From Synaphobranchus kaupii (Eukaryota; Chordata; Actinopteri; Anguilliformes; Synaphobranchidae), in NCBI GenBank assembly GCA_029718625.1, contig JAINUF010000027.1, positions 294,676 to 358,675 of the forward strand: a stretch of 64,000 nucleotides of DNA, in the 5' to 3' direction. Both the position numbers and the translations under genes were made by a program. The number at the start of each line of letters is the position of its first letter. The first letter of the stretch is position 1. The notes under the pieces were generated by a model. That model did not search any database and was not told the DNA's origin. It saw nothing but the letters and a program-made list of their open reading frames with translations. Positions 1 through 9,087 of the stretch are shown piece after piece.

Positions 1-76
1 TCGGAAGCCAAACAGTGTAGGGCCTGGTTAGTACTTGGATGGGAGACCGCCTGGGAATACTAGGTGCTGTAAGCAT
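1..76 (+). rRNA. 5S rRNA, type B (5' end cut by window edge)
   Basis: The window opens at about nucleotide 45 of a type-B 5S gene. It retains the aaacag and gggcctgg type-B bases and the box C segment. Confidence 0.93.
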
Positions 77-373
77 TTTTAAAAGTTTTGTTTTCCGTTT
101 TCGCACGCGATGGGGCTGTTCGCCGAGGTAAAAGGTGGAAACTATCACTGTATTATTCACAATGATGATAATTAAACGTATCCTAATTATGCAGTCGATA
201 ATATGCACTCTCGTAATTGTGCTCCTTTGACCGCGTTGATAAACAGAATTAAGCGGAACCGGCGTTTGAAATTTAGAAACAATTTAACCCGGGTCAGCTC
301 ATTTCACCTTTGCTCACGGCCATCCCACACTGAAAAGGCCCGAACCCGAGCTGTATTGTGATAGCGCATTTTC

Positions 374-511
374 AAAACTCAAGTGTCATCGATTGCAGTG
401 CGCATTAGGTGTAAACGACAATTCGGCAGCTCAGAGCACCTGTCCTCAAGCGATCCGCTAGCCTCAGCCTTTCAGTAGCTTGGATGACAGGCTCACGCCA
501 CCGCGCCCAGC
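374..511 (-). ncRNA. SRP RNA Alu-domain-like gene (U0)
   Basis: This is the first copy in the window and has the same structure as the reference copy at 3538-3675. It carries the AATACAA form of the upstream A/T stretch. Confidence 0.65.
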
Positions 512-1177
512 GAAAGCCGAATGGCATTGTATTGCTTTTCTAGAAAGCAGTGTTGTGACGTCAAATAGGCATCAGTCTGATTCTCTGCGCAACGTTCCCT
601 AGAGTGGTAGGCTATAAATAGGCAGAGGAAACAAGGTCAACAAGAAAACAGCAAACATTAGGTCAATCGTTAGCCGACAGCAACGTGAAGTGAAATAAAA
701 ATAATAATAACGGGAGATTTTGCAAAAACAAAGCAGAAACTAAATAAGCCCCTCTTCAGTCTGACCGAAGCTAAACGAAAATCGAAATAAAAATAGAAAA
801 GTAAGTAAAAGCAAACCTACTTAAAATTCAAAGTTATTCTGACAGGTTCGTTAATTTAGCTAAACCAGCAGCCAATCTATGCCTATAAATGAACATTTTG
901 TTGTTAATATGAGTTCTGTAACTTATTAAATTGAGTTTGCAGGAAAAGATAATTCTGAATAGAAACCGCTTGACGTGCCTTTACGCATGAATCCAAACAC
1001 ACATAGATTTTGATTGTACCAAAGAACAAATTCAGATAAGGAAAATTACTAATTATGCAGTCGACAATATGCACTCTCGTAATTGTGCTCCTTTGACCGC
1101 GTTGATAAGCAAAATAAAGCGGAACCGGCGGTTGAAGTTTAGAAATAATTTAACCCGGGTCAGCTCCGGTCACCTTC

Positions 1178-1297
1178 GCTCACGGCCATACCACACTGAA
1201 AATGCCCGAACTCGTCTGATCTCGGAAGCCAAGCAGTGTAGGGCTTGGTTAGTACTTGGATGGGAGACCGCCTGGGAATTCTAGGTGCTGTAAGCAT
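1178..1297 (+). rRNA. 5S rRNA, type A (U1)
   Basis: This is a component of the large ribosomal subunit, transcribed by RNA polymerase III. The full 120 nt is present, with the GGCCATACCACACTGAA 5' part, the box A region at 50-64, and box C (TACTTGGATGGGAGACCGCC) at 76-95. The 5' and 3' ends pair as helix I, with a C4/A115 mismatch in all copies. Type A is defined by A25, T26, T40, G56 and T68. This copy has A103T, shared with U4, U8 and U13. Confidence 0.95.
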
Positions 1298-1538
1298 TTT
1301 TAAAAGTTTTGTTTTCCGTTTTCGCACGCGATGGGGCTGTTCGCCGAGGTAAAAGGTGGAAACTATCACTGTATTATTCACAATGATGATAATTAAACGT
1401 CTTCGTATCCTAATTATGCAGTCGATAATATTCACTCTCGTAATTTTGCTCCTTTGACCGCGTTGATAAGCAAAATTAAACGGAACCGGCGGTTGACGTT
1501 TAGAAACAATTTAACCCGGGTCAGCTCAGGGCAACTTC

Positions 1539-1658
1539 GCTCATGGCCATACCACACTGAAAGAGCCCGAACTCGTCCGATCTCGGAAGCCAAACAGTGT
1601 AGGGCCTGGTTAGTACTTGGATGGGAGACCGCCTGGGAATACTAGGTGCTGTAAGCAT
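1539..1658 (+). rRNA. 5S rRNA, type B (U1)
   Basis: This is a full-length 5S gene 361 bp after the type-A gene. Type B is defined by G25, A26, C40, A56 and C68. The internal promoter boxes are intact and a T5 terminator follows. This copy has C6T, shared with U4, U8 and U13; it turns a C-G pair of helix I into U-G, so it may still be functional. Confidence 0.95.
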
Positions 1659-1955
1659 TTTTAAAAGTTTTGTTTTCCGTTTTCGCACGCGATGGGGCTG
1701 TTCGCCGAGGTAAAAGGTGGAAACTATCACTGTATTATTCACAATGATGATAATTAAACGTATCCTAATTATGCAGTCGATAATATGCACTCTCGTAATT
1801 GTGCTCCTTTGACCGCGTTGATAAACAGAATTAAGCGGAACCGGCGTTTGAAATTTAGAAACAATTTAACCCGGGTCAGCTCATTTCACCTTTGCTCACG
1901 GCCATCCCACACTGAAAAGGCCCGAACCCGAGCTGTATTGTGATAGCGCATTTTC

Positions 1956-2093
1956 AAAACTCAAGTGTCATCGATTGCAGTGCGCATTAGGTGTAAACGA
2001 CAATTCGGCAGCTCAGAGCACCTGTCCTCAAGCGATCCGCTAGCCTCAGCCTTTCAGTAGCTTGGATGACAGGCTCACGCCACCGCGCCCAAC
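1956..2093 (-). ncRNA. SRP RNA Alu-domain-like gene (U1)
   Basis: This copy has position 2 changed (GTTGGG instead of GCTGGG at the 5' end), a variant shared with U4 and U9. Confidence 0.65.
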
Positions 2094-2728
2094 GAAAGCC
2101 GAATGGCATTTTATTGCTTTTCTAGAAAGCAGTGTTGTGACGTCAAATAGGCATCAGTCTGATTCTCTGCGCAACGTTCCCTAGAGTGGTAGGCTATAAA
2201 TAGGCAGAGGAAACAAGGTCAACAAGAAAACAGCAAACATTAGGTCAATCGTTAGCCGACAGCAACGTGAAGTGAAATAAAAATAATAATAACGGGAGAT
2301 TTTGCAAAAACAAAGCAGAAACTAAATAAGCCCCTCTTCAGTCTGACCGAAGCTAAACGAAAATCGAAATAAAAATAGAAAAGTAAGTAAAAGCAAACCT
2401 ACTTAAAATTCAAAGTTATTCTGACAGGTTCGTTAATTTAGCTAAACCAGCAGCCAATCTATGCCTATAAATGAACATTTTGTTGTTAATATGAGTTCTG
2501 TAACTTATTAAATTGAGTTTGCAGGAAAAGATAATTCTGAATAGAAACCGCTTGACGTGCCTTTACGCATGAATCCAAACACACATAGATTTTGATTGTA
2601 CCAAAGAACAAATTCAGATAAGGAAAATGACTAATTATGCAGTCGACAATATGCACTCTCGTAATTGTGCTCCTTTGACCGCGTTGATAAGCAAAATAAA
2701 GCGGAACCGGCGGTTGAAGTTTAGAAAT

Positions 2729-2735
2729 AATTTAA
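2729..2735 (+). promoter_or_regulatory. Possible -30 TATA-like element of 5S genes
   Basis: An aatttaa stretch lies at about -31 to -25 relative to the 5S 5' end and is unchanged in the A, B and stub modules although the flanking bases differ. Upstream TATA-like elements near -30 contribute to 5S transcription in several invertebrates and fungi. The role here is inferred from position only. Confidence 0.35.
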
Positions 2736-2759
2736 CCCGGGTCAGCTCCAGTCACCTTC

Positions 2760-2879
2760 GCTCACGGCCATACCACACTGAAAATGCCCGAACTCGTCTG
2801 ATCTCGGAAGCCAAGCAGTGTAGGGCTTGGTTAGTACTTGGATGGGAGACCGCCTGGGAATACTAGGTGCTGTAAGCAT
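2760..2879 (+). rRNA. 5S rRNA, type A (U2)
   Basis: This is a reference-quality type-A copy with no deviation from the type. Confidence 0.96.
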
Positions 2880-2883
2880 TTTT
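2879..2883 (+). terminator. RNA polymerase III terminator T5 after 5S-A
   Basis: A run of five T directly follows the 5S 3' end, with a second T4 tract about 7 nt further. The same arrangement follows every 5S-A and 5S-B gene. In U28 and U31 the first run is shortened to T4 by a T-to-C change (cattttcaaaag). Confidence 0.8.
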
Positions 2884-3120
2884 AAAAGTTTTGTTTTCCG
2901 TTTTCGCACGCGATGGGGCTGTTCGCCGAGGTAAAAGGTGGAAACTATCACTGTATTATTCACAATGATGATAATTAAACGTCTTCGTATCCTAATTATG
3001 CAGTCGATAATATTCACTCTCGTAATTTTGCTCCTTTGACCGCGTTGATAAGCAAAATTAAACGGAACCGGCGGTTGACGTTTAGAAACAATTTAACCCG
3101 GGTCAGCTCAGGGCAACTTC

Positions 3121-3240
3121 GCTCACGGCCATACCACACTGAAAGAGCCCGAACTCGTCCGATCTCGGAAGCCAAACAGTGTAGGGCCTGGTTAGTACTT
3201 GGATGGGAGACCGCCTGGGAATACTAGGTGCTGTAAGCAT
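3121..3240 (+). rRNA. 5S rRNA, type B (U2)
   Basis: This is a reference-quality type-B copy with no deviation from the type. Confidence 0.96.
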
Positions 3241-3475
3241 TTTTAAAAGTTTTGTTTTCCGTTTTCGCACGCGATGGGGCTGTTCGCCGAGGTAAAAGGT
3301 GGAAACTATCACTGTATTATTCACAATGATGATAATTAAACGTATCCTAATTATGCAGTCGATAATATGCACTCTCGTAATTGTGCTCCTTTGACCGCGT
3401 TGATAAACAGAATTAAGCGGAACCGGCGTTTGAAATTTAGAAACAATTTAACCCGGGTCAGCTCATTTCACCTTT

Positions 3476-3512
3476 GCTCACGGCCATCCCACACTGAAAA
3501 GGCCCGAACCCG
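3476..3512 (+). pseudogene. Truncated 5S rRNA stub (third 5S copy, one per unit)
   Basis: The first 37 nt of 5S are present (gctcacggccatcccacact, then gaaaaggcccgaacccg), after which the sequence leaves 5S. Boxes A, IE and C of the internal promoter lie beyond the break, so this copy should not be transcribed. About 130 bp of normal 5S upstream spacer precedes it. Other copies start at 312, 1894, 5058, 6640, 8222, 9804, 11384, 12969, 14554, 16136, 17719, 19301, 20887, 22474, 24056, 25638, 27220, 28441, 30024, 31606, 33188, 34410, 35992, 37574, 38795, 40378, 41600, 42822, 44043, 45625, 46846, 48067, 49650, 50871, 52092, 53689, 55271, 56853, 58435, 59656, 61239 and 62821, each 37 nt long. Confidence 0.9.
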
Positions 3513-3537
3513 AGCTGTATTGTGATAGCGCATTTTC

Positions 3538-3675
3538 AAAACTCAAGTGTCATCGATTGCAGTGCGCATTAGGTGTAAACGACAATTCGGCAGCTCAGAG
3601 CACCTGTCCTCAAGCGATCCGCTAGCCTCAGCCTTTCAGTAGCTTGGATGACAGGCTCACGCCACCGCGCCCAGC
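3538..3675 (-). ncRNA. SRP (7SL) RNA Alu-domain-like gene, reference copy (U2)
   Basis: SRP RNA is the scaffold of the signal recognition particle; its 5' Alu domain binds SRP9/14 and arrests translation. On the minus strand this copy begins GCTGGGCGCGGTGGCG, as vertebrate 7SL does (GCCGGGCGCGGTGGCG). It then follows 7SL through GAGCCTGTCATCC, AAGCTACTG, AAGGCTGAGGC and GGATCGCTTGAGG. Similarity fades after about nucleotide 85. A CACTGCA resembling the 3' strand of the 7SL Alu domain occurs near nucleotide 115, and a T4 tract ends the unit at about 138 nt. Usual animal SRP RNA is about 300 nt, and I find no S-domain GGAAACGGAGCAGG-like motif downstream. A CRE at -52 to -45 supports real transcription. 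The stem that closes the second 5' loop is weaker than in human 7SL. It could be an Alu-only RNA, as in BC200-like RNAs, or a homogenised SRP pseudogene. Confidence 0.7.
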
Positions 3676-3690
3676 GAAAGCCGAATGGCA

Positions 3691-3697
3691 TTTTATT
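3691..3697 (-). promoter_or_regulatory. TATA-like A/T stretch of the SRP-like gene
   Basis: On the minus strand the sequence AATAAAA sits at -22 to -16 relative to the presumed start at 3675. Some units (U0, U3, U7, U12, U16, U20, U39, U41) carry AATACAA here. Type 4 RNA polymerase III promoters such as vertebrate 7SL combine upstream elements with weak internal boxes. The position is slightly closer to the start than a standard TATA box, so the assignment is tentative. Confidence 0.35.
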
Positions 3698-3719
3698 GCT
3701 TTTCTAGAAAGCAGTGTTG

Positions 3720-3727
3720 TGACGTCA
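3720..3727. promoter_or_regulatory. CRE/ATF palindrome TGACGTCA upstream of the SRP-like gene
   Basis: This perfect palindrome lies 45-52 bp upstream of the presumed 5' end of the minus-strand SRP-like gene (3675) and about 50 bp upstream of the plus-strand TATA box. Human 7SL genes are known to use an ATF/CRE site at about -50, so the spacing is what one would expect of a working 7SL promoter. The site is at s+1093 in long units and s+732 in short ones, and is intact in the units I read except U28 (43066), where it reads TGACTTCA. Confidence 0.7.
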
Positions 3728-3776
3728 AATAGGCATCAGTCTGATTCTCTGCGCAACGTTCCCTAGAGTGGTAGGC

Positions 3777-3784
3777 TATAAATA
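3777..3784 (+). promoter_or_regulatory. TATA box TATAAATA pointing rightward
   Basis: A consensus TATAAATAG box occurs once per insert, about 100 bp to the right of the SRP-like gene start and in the opposite direction, with the CRE about 50 bp upstream of it. The expected start would fall near 3808. The following sequence is A-rich and has no long reading frame. It may drive a short RNA polymerase II transcript or be the remnant of a captured promoter. Confidence 0.45.
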
Positions 3785-3964
3785 GGCAGAGGAAACAAGG
3801 TCAACAAGAAAACAGCAAACATTAGGTCAATCGTTAGCCGACAGCAACGTGAAGTGAAATAAAAATAATAATAACGGGAGATTTTGCAAAAACAAAGCAG
3901 AAACTAAATAAGCCCCTCTTCAGTCTGACCGAAGCTAAACGAAAATCGAAATAAAAATAGAAAA

Positions 3965-4106
3965 GTAAGTAAAAGCAAACCTACTTAAAATTCAAAGTTA
4001 TTCTGACAGGTTCGTTAATTTAGCTAAACCAGCAGCCAATCTATGCCTATAAATGAACATTTTGTTGTTAATATGAGTTCTGTAACTTATTAAATTGAGT
4101 TTGCAG
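3965..4106 (+). other. Possible intron (GTAAGT ... TTTGCAG), 142 nt
   Basis: A consensus 5' splice site (GTAAGT at 3965) is followed 142 nt later by a good 3' splice site (TTTGCAG ending at 4106), with a taactta-like branch candidate about 20 nt before it. Both lie downstream of the TATA box at 3777, giving a first exon of about 155 nt. The pair is kept in the units I read. I found no coding frame, so this would be a non-coding transcript or chance. Confidence 0.25.
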
Positions 4107-4341
4107 GAAAAGATAATTCTGAATAGAAACCGCTTGACGTGCCTTTACGCATGAATCCAAACACACATAGATTTTGATTGTACCAAAGAACAAATTCAGA
4201 TAAGGAAAATGACTAATTATGCAGTCGACAATATGCACTCTCGTAATTGTGCTCCTTTGACCGCGTTGATAAGCAAAATAAAGCGGAACCGGCGGTTGAA
4301 GTTTAGAAATAATTTAACCCGGGTCAGCTCCGGTCACCTTC

Positions 4342-4461
4342 GCTCACGGCCATACCACACTGAAAATGCCCGAACTCGTCTGATCTCGGAAGCCAAGCAG
4401 TGTAGGGCTTGGTTAGTACTTGGATGGGAGACCGCCTGGGAATACTAGGTGCTGTAAGCAT
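4342..4461 (+). rRNA. 5S rRNA, type A (U3)
   Basis: Type-A consensus. Confidence 0.96.
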
Positions 4462-4702
4462 TTTTAAAAGTTTTGTTTTCCGTTTTCGCACGCGATGGGG
4501 CTGTTCGCCGAGGTAAAAGGTGGAAACTATCACTGTATTATTCACAATGATGATAATTAAACGTCTTCGTATCCTAATTATGCAGTCGATAATATTCACT
4601 CTCGTAATTTTGCTCCTTTGACCGCGTTGATAAGCAAAATTAAACGGAACCGGCGGTTGACGTTTAGAAACAATTTAACCCGGGTCAGCTCAGGGCAACT
4701 TC

Positions 4703-4822
4703 GCTCACGGCCATACCACACTGAAAGAGCCCGAACTCGTCCGATCTCGGAAGCCAAACAGTGTAGGGCCTGGTTAGTACTTGGATGGGAGACCGCCTGG
4801 GAATACTAGGTGCTGTAAGCAT
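4703..4822 (+). rRNA. 5S rRNA, type B (U3)
   Basis: Type-B consensus. Confidence 0.96.
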
Positions 4823-5119
4823 TTTTAAAAGTTTTGTTTTCCGTTTTCGCACGCGATGGGGCTGTTCGCCGAGGTAAAAGGTGGAAACTATCACTGTATT
4901 ATTCACAATGATGATAATTAAACGTATCCTAATTATGCAGTCGATAATATGCACTCTCGTAATTGTGCTCCTTTGACCGCGTTGATAAACAGAATTAAGC
5001 GGAACCGGCGTTTGAAATTTAGAAACAATTTAACCCGGGTCAGCTCATTTCACCTTTGCTCACGGCCATCCCACACTGAAAAGGCCCGAACCCGAGCTGT
5101 ATTGTGATAGCGCATTTTC

Positions 5120-5257
5120 AAAACTCAAGTGTCATCGATTGCAGTGCGCATTAGGTGTAAACGACAATTCGGCAGCTCAGAGCACCTGTCCTCAAGCGAT
5201 CCGCTAGCCTCAGCCTTTCAGTAGCTTGGATGACAGGCTCACGCCACCGCGCCCAGC
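5120..5257 (-). ncRNA. SRP RNA Alu-domain-like gene (U3)
   Basis: The sequence matches the U2 copy; the upstream A/T stretch is the AATACAA form. Confidence 0.65.
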
Positions 5258-5923
5258 GAAAGCCGAATGGCATTGTATTGCTTTTCTAGAAAGCAGTGTT
5301 GTGACGTCAAATAGGCATCAGTCTGATTCTCTGCGCAACGTTCCCTAGAGTGGTAGGCTATAAATAGGCAGAGGAAACAAGGTCAACAAGAAAACAGCAA
5401 ACATTAGGTCAATCGTTAGCCGACAGCAACGTGAAGTGAAATAAAAATAATAATAACGGGAGATTTTGCAAAAACAAAGCAGAAACTAAATAAGCCCCTC
5501 TTCAGTCTGACCGAAGCTAAACGAAAATCGAAATAAAAATAGAAAAGTAAGTAAAAGCAAACCTACTTAAAATTCAAAGTTATTCTGACAGGTTCGTTAA
5601 TTTAGCTAAACCAGCAGCCAATCTATGCCTATAAATGAACATTTTGTTGTTAATATGAGTTCTGTAACTTATTAAATTGAGTTTGCAGGAAAAGATAATT
5701 CTGAATAGAAACCGCTTGACGTGCCTTTACGCATGAATCCAAACACACATAGATTTTGATTGTACCAAAGAACAAATTCAGATAAGGAAAATTACTAATT
5801 ATGCAGTCGACAATATGCACTCTCGTAATTGTGCTCCTTTGACCGCGTTGATAAGCAAAATAAAGCGGAACCGGCGGTTGAAGTTTAGAAATAATTTAAC
5901 CCGGGTCAGCTCCGGTCACCTTC

Positions 5924-6043
5924 GCTCACGGCCATACCACACTGAAAATGCCCGAACTCGTCTGATCTCGGAAGCCAAGCAGTGTAGGGCTTGGTTAGTA
6001 CTTGGATGGGAGACCGCCTGGGAATTCTAGGTGCTGTAAGCAT
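5924..6043 (+). rRNA. 5S rRNA, type A (U4)
   Basis: Type A with A103T, as in U1. Confidence 0.95.
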
Positions 6044-6284
6044 TTTTAAAAGTTTTGTTTTCCGTTTTCGCACGCGATGGGGCTGTTCGCCGAGGTAAAA
6101 GGTGGAAACTATCACTGTATTATTCACAATGATGATAATTAAACGTCTTCGTATCCTAATTATGCAGTCGATAATATTCACTCTCGTAATTTTGCTCCTT
6201 TGACCGCGTTGATAAGCAAAATTAAACGGAACCGGCGGTTGACGTTTAGAAACAATTTAACCCGGGTCAGCTCAGGGCAACTTC

Positions 6285-6404
6285 GCTCATGGCCATACCA
6301 CACTGAAAGAGCCCGAACTCGTCCGATCTCGGAAGCCAAACAGTGTAGGGCCTGGTTAGTACTTGGATGGGAGACCGCCTGGGAATACTAGGTGCTGTAA
6401 GCAT
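6285..6404 (+). rRNA. 5S rRNA, type B (U4)
   Basis: Type B with C6T, as in U1. Confidence 0.95.
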
Positions 6405-6701
6405 TTTTAAAAGTTTTGTTTTCCGTTTTCGCACGCGATGGGGCTGTTCGCCGAGGTAAAAGGTGGAAACTATCACTGTATTATTCACAATGATGATAAT
6501 TAAACGTATCCTAATTATGCAGTCGATAATATGCACTCTCGTAATTGTGCTCCTTTGACCGCGTTGATAAACAGAATTAAGCGGAACCGGCGTTTGAAAT
6601 TTAGAAACAATTTAACCCGGGTCAGCTCATTTCACCTTTGCTCACGGCCATCCCACACTGAAAAGGCCCGAACCCGAGCTGTATTGTGATAGCGCATTTT
6701 C

Positions 6702-6839
6702 AAAACTCAAGTGTCATCGATTGCAGTGCGCATTAGGTGTAAACGACAATTCGGCAGCTCAGAGCACCTGTCCTCAAGCGATCCGCTAGCCTCAGCCTTT
6801 CAGTAGCTTGGATGACAGGCTCACGCCACCGCGCCCAAC
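6702..6839 (-). ncRNA. SRP RNA Alu-domain-like gene (U4)
   Basis: GTTGGG 5' end, as in U1. Confidence 0.65.
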
Positions 6840-7505
6840 GAAAGCCGAATGGCATTTTATTGCTTTTCTAGAAAGCAGTGTTGTGACGTCAAATAGGCAT
6901 CAGTCTGATTCTCTGCGCAACGTTCCCTAGAGTGGTAGGCTATAAATAGGCAGAGGAAACAAGGTCAACAAGAAAACAGCAAACATTAGGTCAATCGTTA
7001 GCCGACAGCAACGTGAAGTGAAATAAAAATAATAATAACGGGAGATTTTGCAAAAACAAAGCAGAAACTAAATAAGCCCCTCTTCAGTCTGACCGAAGCT
7101 AAACGAAAATCGAAATAAAAATAGAAAAGTAAGTAAAAGCAAACCTACTTAAAATTCAAAGTTATTCTGACAGGTTCGTTAATTTAGCTAAACCAGCAGC
7201 CAATCTATGCCTATAAATGAACATTTTGTTGTTAATATGAGTTCTGTAACTTATTAAATTGAGTTTGCAGGAAAAGATAATTCTGAATAGAAACCGCTTG
7301 ACGTGCCTTTACGCATGAATCCAAACACACATAGATTTTGATTGTACCAAAGAACAAATTCAGATAAGGAAAATGACTAATTATGCAGTCGACAATATGC
7401 ACTCTCGTAATTGTGCTCCTTTGACCGCGTTGATAAGCAAAATAAAGCGGAACCGGCGGTTGAAGTTTAGAAATAATTTAACCCGGGTCAGCTCCAGTCA
7501 CCTTC

Positions 7506-7625
7506 GCTCACGGCCATACCACACTGAAAATGCCCGAACTCGTCTGATCTCGGAAGCCAAGCAGTGTAGGGCTTGGTTAGTACTTGGATGGGAGACCGCC
7601 TGGGAATACTAGGTGCTGTAAGCAT
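7506..7625 (+). rRNA. 5S rRNA, type A (U5)
   Basis: Type-A consensus. Confidence 0.96.
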
Positions 7626-7866
7626 TTTTAAAAGTTTTGTTTTCCGTTTTCGCACGCGATGGGGCTGTTCGCCGAGGTAAAAGGTGGAAACTATCACTGT
7701 ATTATTCACAATGATGATAATTAAACGTCTTCGTATCCTAATTATGCAGTCGATAATATTCACTCTCGTAATTTTGCTCCTTTGACCGCGTTGATAAGCA
7801 AAATTAAACGGAACCGGCGGTTGACGTTTAGAAACAATTTAACCCGGGTCAGCTCAGGGCAACTTC

Positions 7867-7986
7867 GCTCACGGCCATACCACACTGAAAGAGCCCGAAC
7901 TCGTCCGATCTCGGAAGCCAAACAGTGTAGGGCCTGGTTAGTACTTGGATGGGAGACCGCCTGGGAATACTAGGTGCTGTAAGCAT
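7867..7986 (+). rRNA. 5S rRNA, type B (U5)
   Basis: Type-B consensus. Confidence 0.96.
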
Positions 7987-8283
7987 TTTTAAAAGTTTTG
8001 TTTTCCGTTTTCGCACGCGATGGGGCTGTTCGCCGAGGTAAAAGGTGGAAACTATCACTGTATTATTCACAATGATGATAATTAAACGTATCCTAATTAT
8101 GCAGTCGATAATATGCACTCTCGTAATTGTGCTCCTTTGACCGCGTTGATAAACAGAATTAAGCGGAACCGGCGTTTGAAATTTAGAAACAATTTAACCC
8201 GGGTCAGCTCATTTCACCTTTGCTCACGGCCATCCCACACTGAAAAGGCCCGAACCCGAGCTGTATTGTGATAGCGCATTTTC

Positions 8284-8421
8284 AAAACTCAAGTGTCATC
8301 GATTGCAGTGCGCATTAGGTGTAAACGACAATTCGGCAGCTCAGAGCACCTGTCCTCAAGCGATCCGCTAGCCTCAGCCTTTCAGTAGCTTGGATGACAG
8401 GCTCACGCCACCGCGCCCAGC
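8284..8421 (-). ncRNA. SRP RNA Alu-domain-like gene (U5)
   Basis: Matches the U2 copy. Confidence 0.65.
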
Positions 8422-9087
8422 GAAAGCCGAATGGCATTTTATTGCTTTTCTAGAAAGCAGTGTTGTGACGTCAAATAGGCATCAGTCTGATTCTCTGCGC
8501 AACGTTCCCTAGAGTGGTAGGCTATAAATAGGCAGAGGAAACAAGGTCAACAAGAAAACAGCAAACATTAGGTCAATCGTTAGCCGACAGCAACGTGAAG
8601 TGAAATAAAAATAATAATAACGGGAGATTTTGCAAAAACAAAGCAGAAACTAAATAAGCCCCTCTTCAGTCTGACCGAAGCTAAACGAAAATCGAAATAA
8701 AAATAGAAAAGTAAGTAAAAGCAAACCTACTTAAAATTCAAAGTTATTCTGACAGGTTCGTTAATTTAGCTAAACCAGCAGCCAATCTATGCCTATAAAT
8801 GAACATTTTGTTGTTAATATGAGTTCTGTAACTTATTAAATTGAGTTTGCAGGAAAAGATAATTCTGAATAGAAACCGCTTGACGTGCCTTTACGCATGA
8901 ATCCAAACACACATAGATTTTGATTGTACCAAAGAACAAATTCAGATAAGGAAAATGACTAATTATGCAGTCGACAATATGCACTCTCGTAATTGTGCTC
9001 CTTTGACCGCGTTGATAAGCAAAATAAAGCGGAACCGGCGGTTGAAGTTTAGAAATAATTTAACCCGGGTCAGCTCCGGTCACCTTC

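Larger units (their letters stand above)
2627..4208 (+). repeat. Representative long unit (U2), 1582 bp
   Basis: Order on the plus strand: upstream spacer of about 130 bp, 5S-A (2760), spacer, 5S-B (3121), spacer, 5S stub (3476-3512), then an insert of about 700 bp with a minus-strand SRP-like gene (3538-3675), a CRE (3720), a TATA box (3777) and A-rich sequence. The three 5S modules share about 130 bp of upstream sequence starting at ctaattatgcag, so they are old copies of one 361-bp monomer. The B module differs from the C (stub) module by an extra cttcgt about 160 bp upstream of the gene, which explains 361 against 355 bp spacing. Confidence 0.95.
3513..4212. repeat. Non-5S insert of about 700 bp (U2 copy, one per unit)
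   Basis: Homology to the 5S monomer stops after nucleotide 37 of the third 5S copy and resumes at ctaattatgcag before the next 5S-A. The sequence between is unrelated to 5S. It holds the minus-strand SRP Alu-domain-like gene, a central CRE, a plus-strand TATA box, about 150 bp of A-rich sequence, and a GTAAGT...TTTGCAG pair. Because the right edge resumes in the 5S upstream spacer and not in the rest of the 5S gene, the insert replaced 5S sequence and did not simply land inside it. I see no target-site duplication. No open reading frame of note starts after the TATA box; the ATG at about 4151 opens only 8 codons. Confidence 0.8.

Noticed and set aside
1069..1435. Repeated reading frames of 60-118 codons on both strands over each 5S gene and its spacer
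   Set aside because: They are read through 5S rRNA sequence and its spacers, recur only because the array repeats, and show no protein-like domain.
3538..3675. Primate-type Alu or another dispersed SINE insertion
   Set aside because: The sequence follows 7SL more closely than Alu (GGATCGCTTGAG, GAGGACAGG), and I see no poly-A tail or target-site duplication. The 7SL-style upstream CRE would not travel with a retroposon.
3375..3675. A complete SRP RNA gene of about 300 nt
   Set aside because: Reading on past the T4 tract leads into the antisense of the 5S stub and 5S spacer, with no S-domain motif.
3700..3964. Heat-shock gene promoter and leader
   Set aside because: A TTCTAGAA motif, a TATA box and an A-rich leader are suggestive, but there is no array of heat-shock elements and no coding sequence follows.
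3785..4212. Spliced-leader RNA gene, which is linked to 5S in nematodes and some other animals
   Set aside because: A GTAAGT donor exists, but it lies about 155 nt after the expected start and I found no convincing Sm-binding site or short leader exon.
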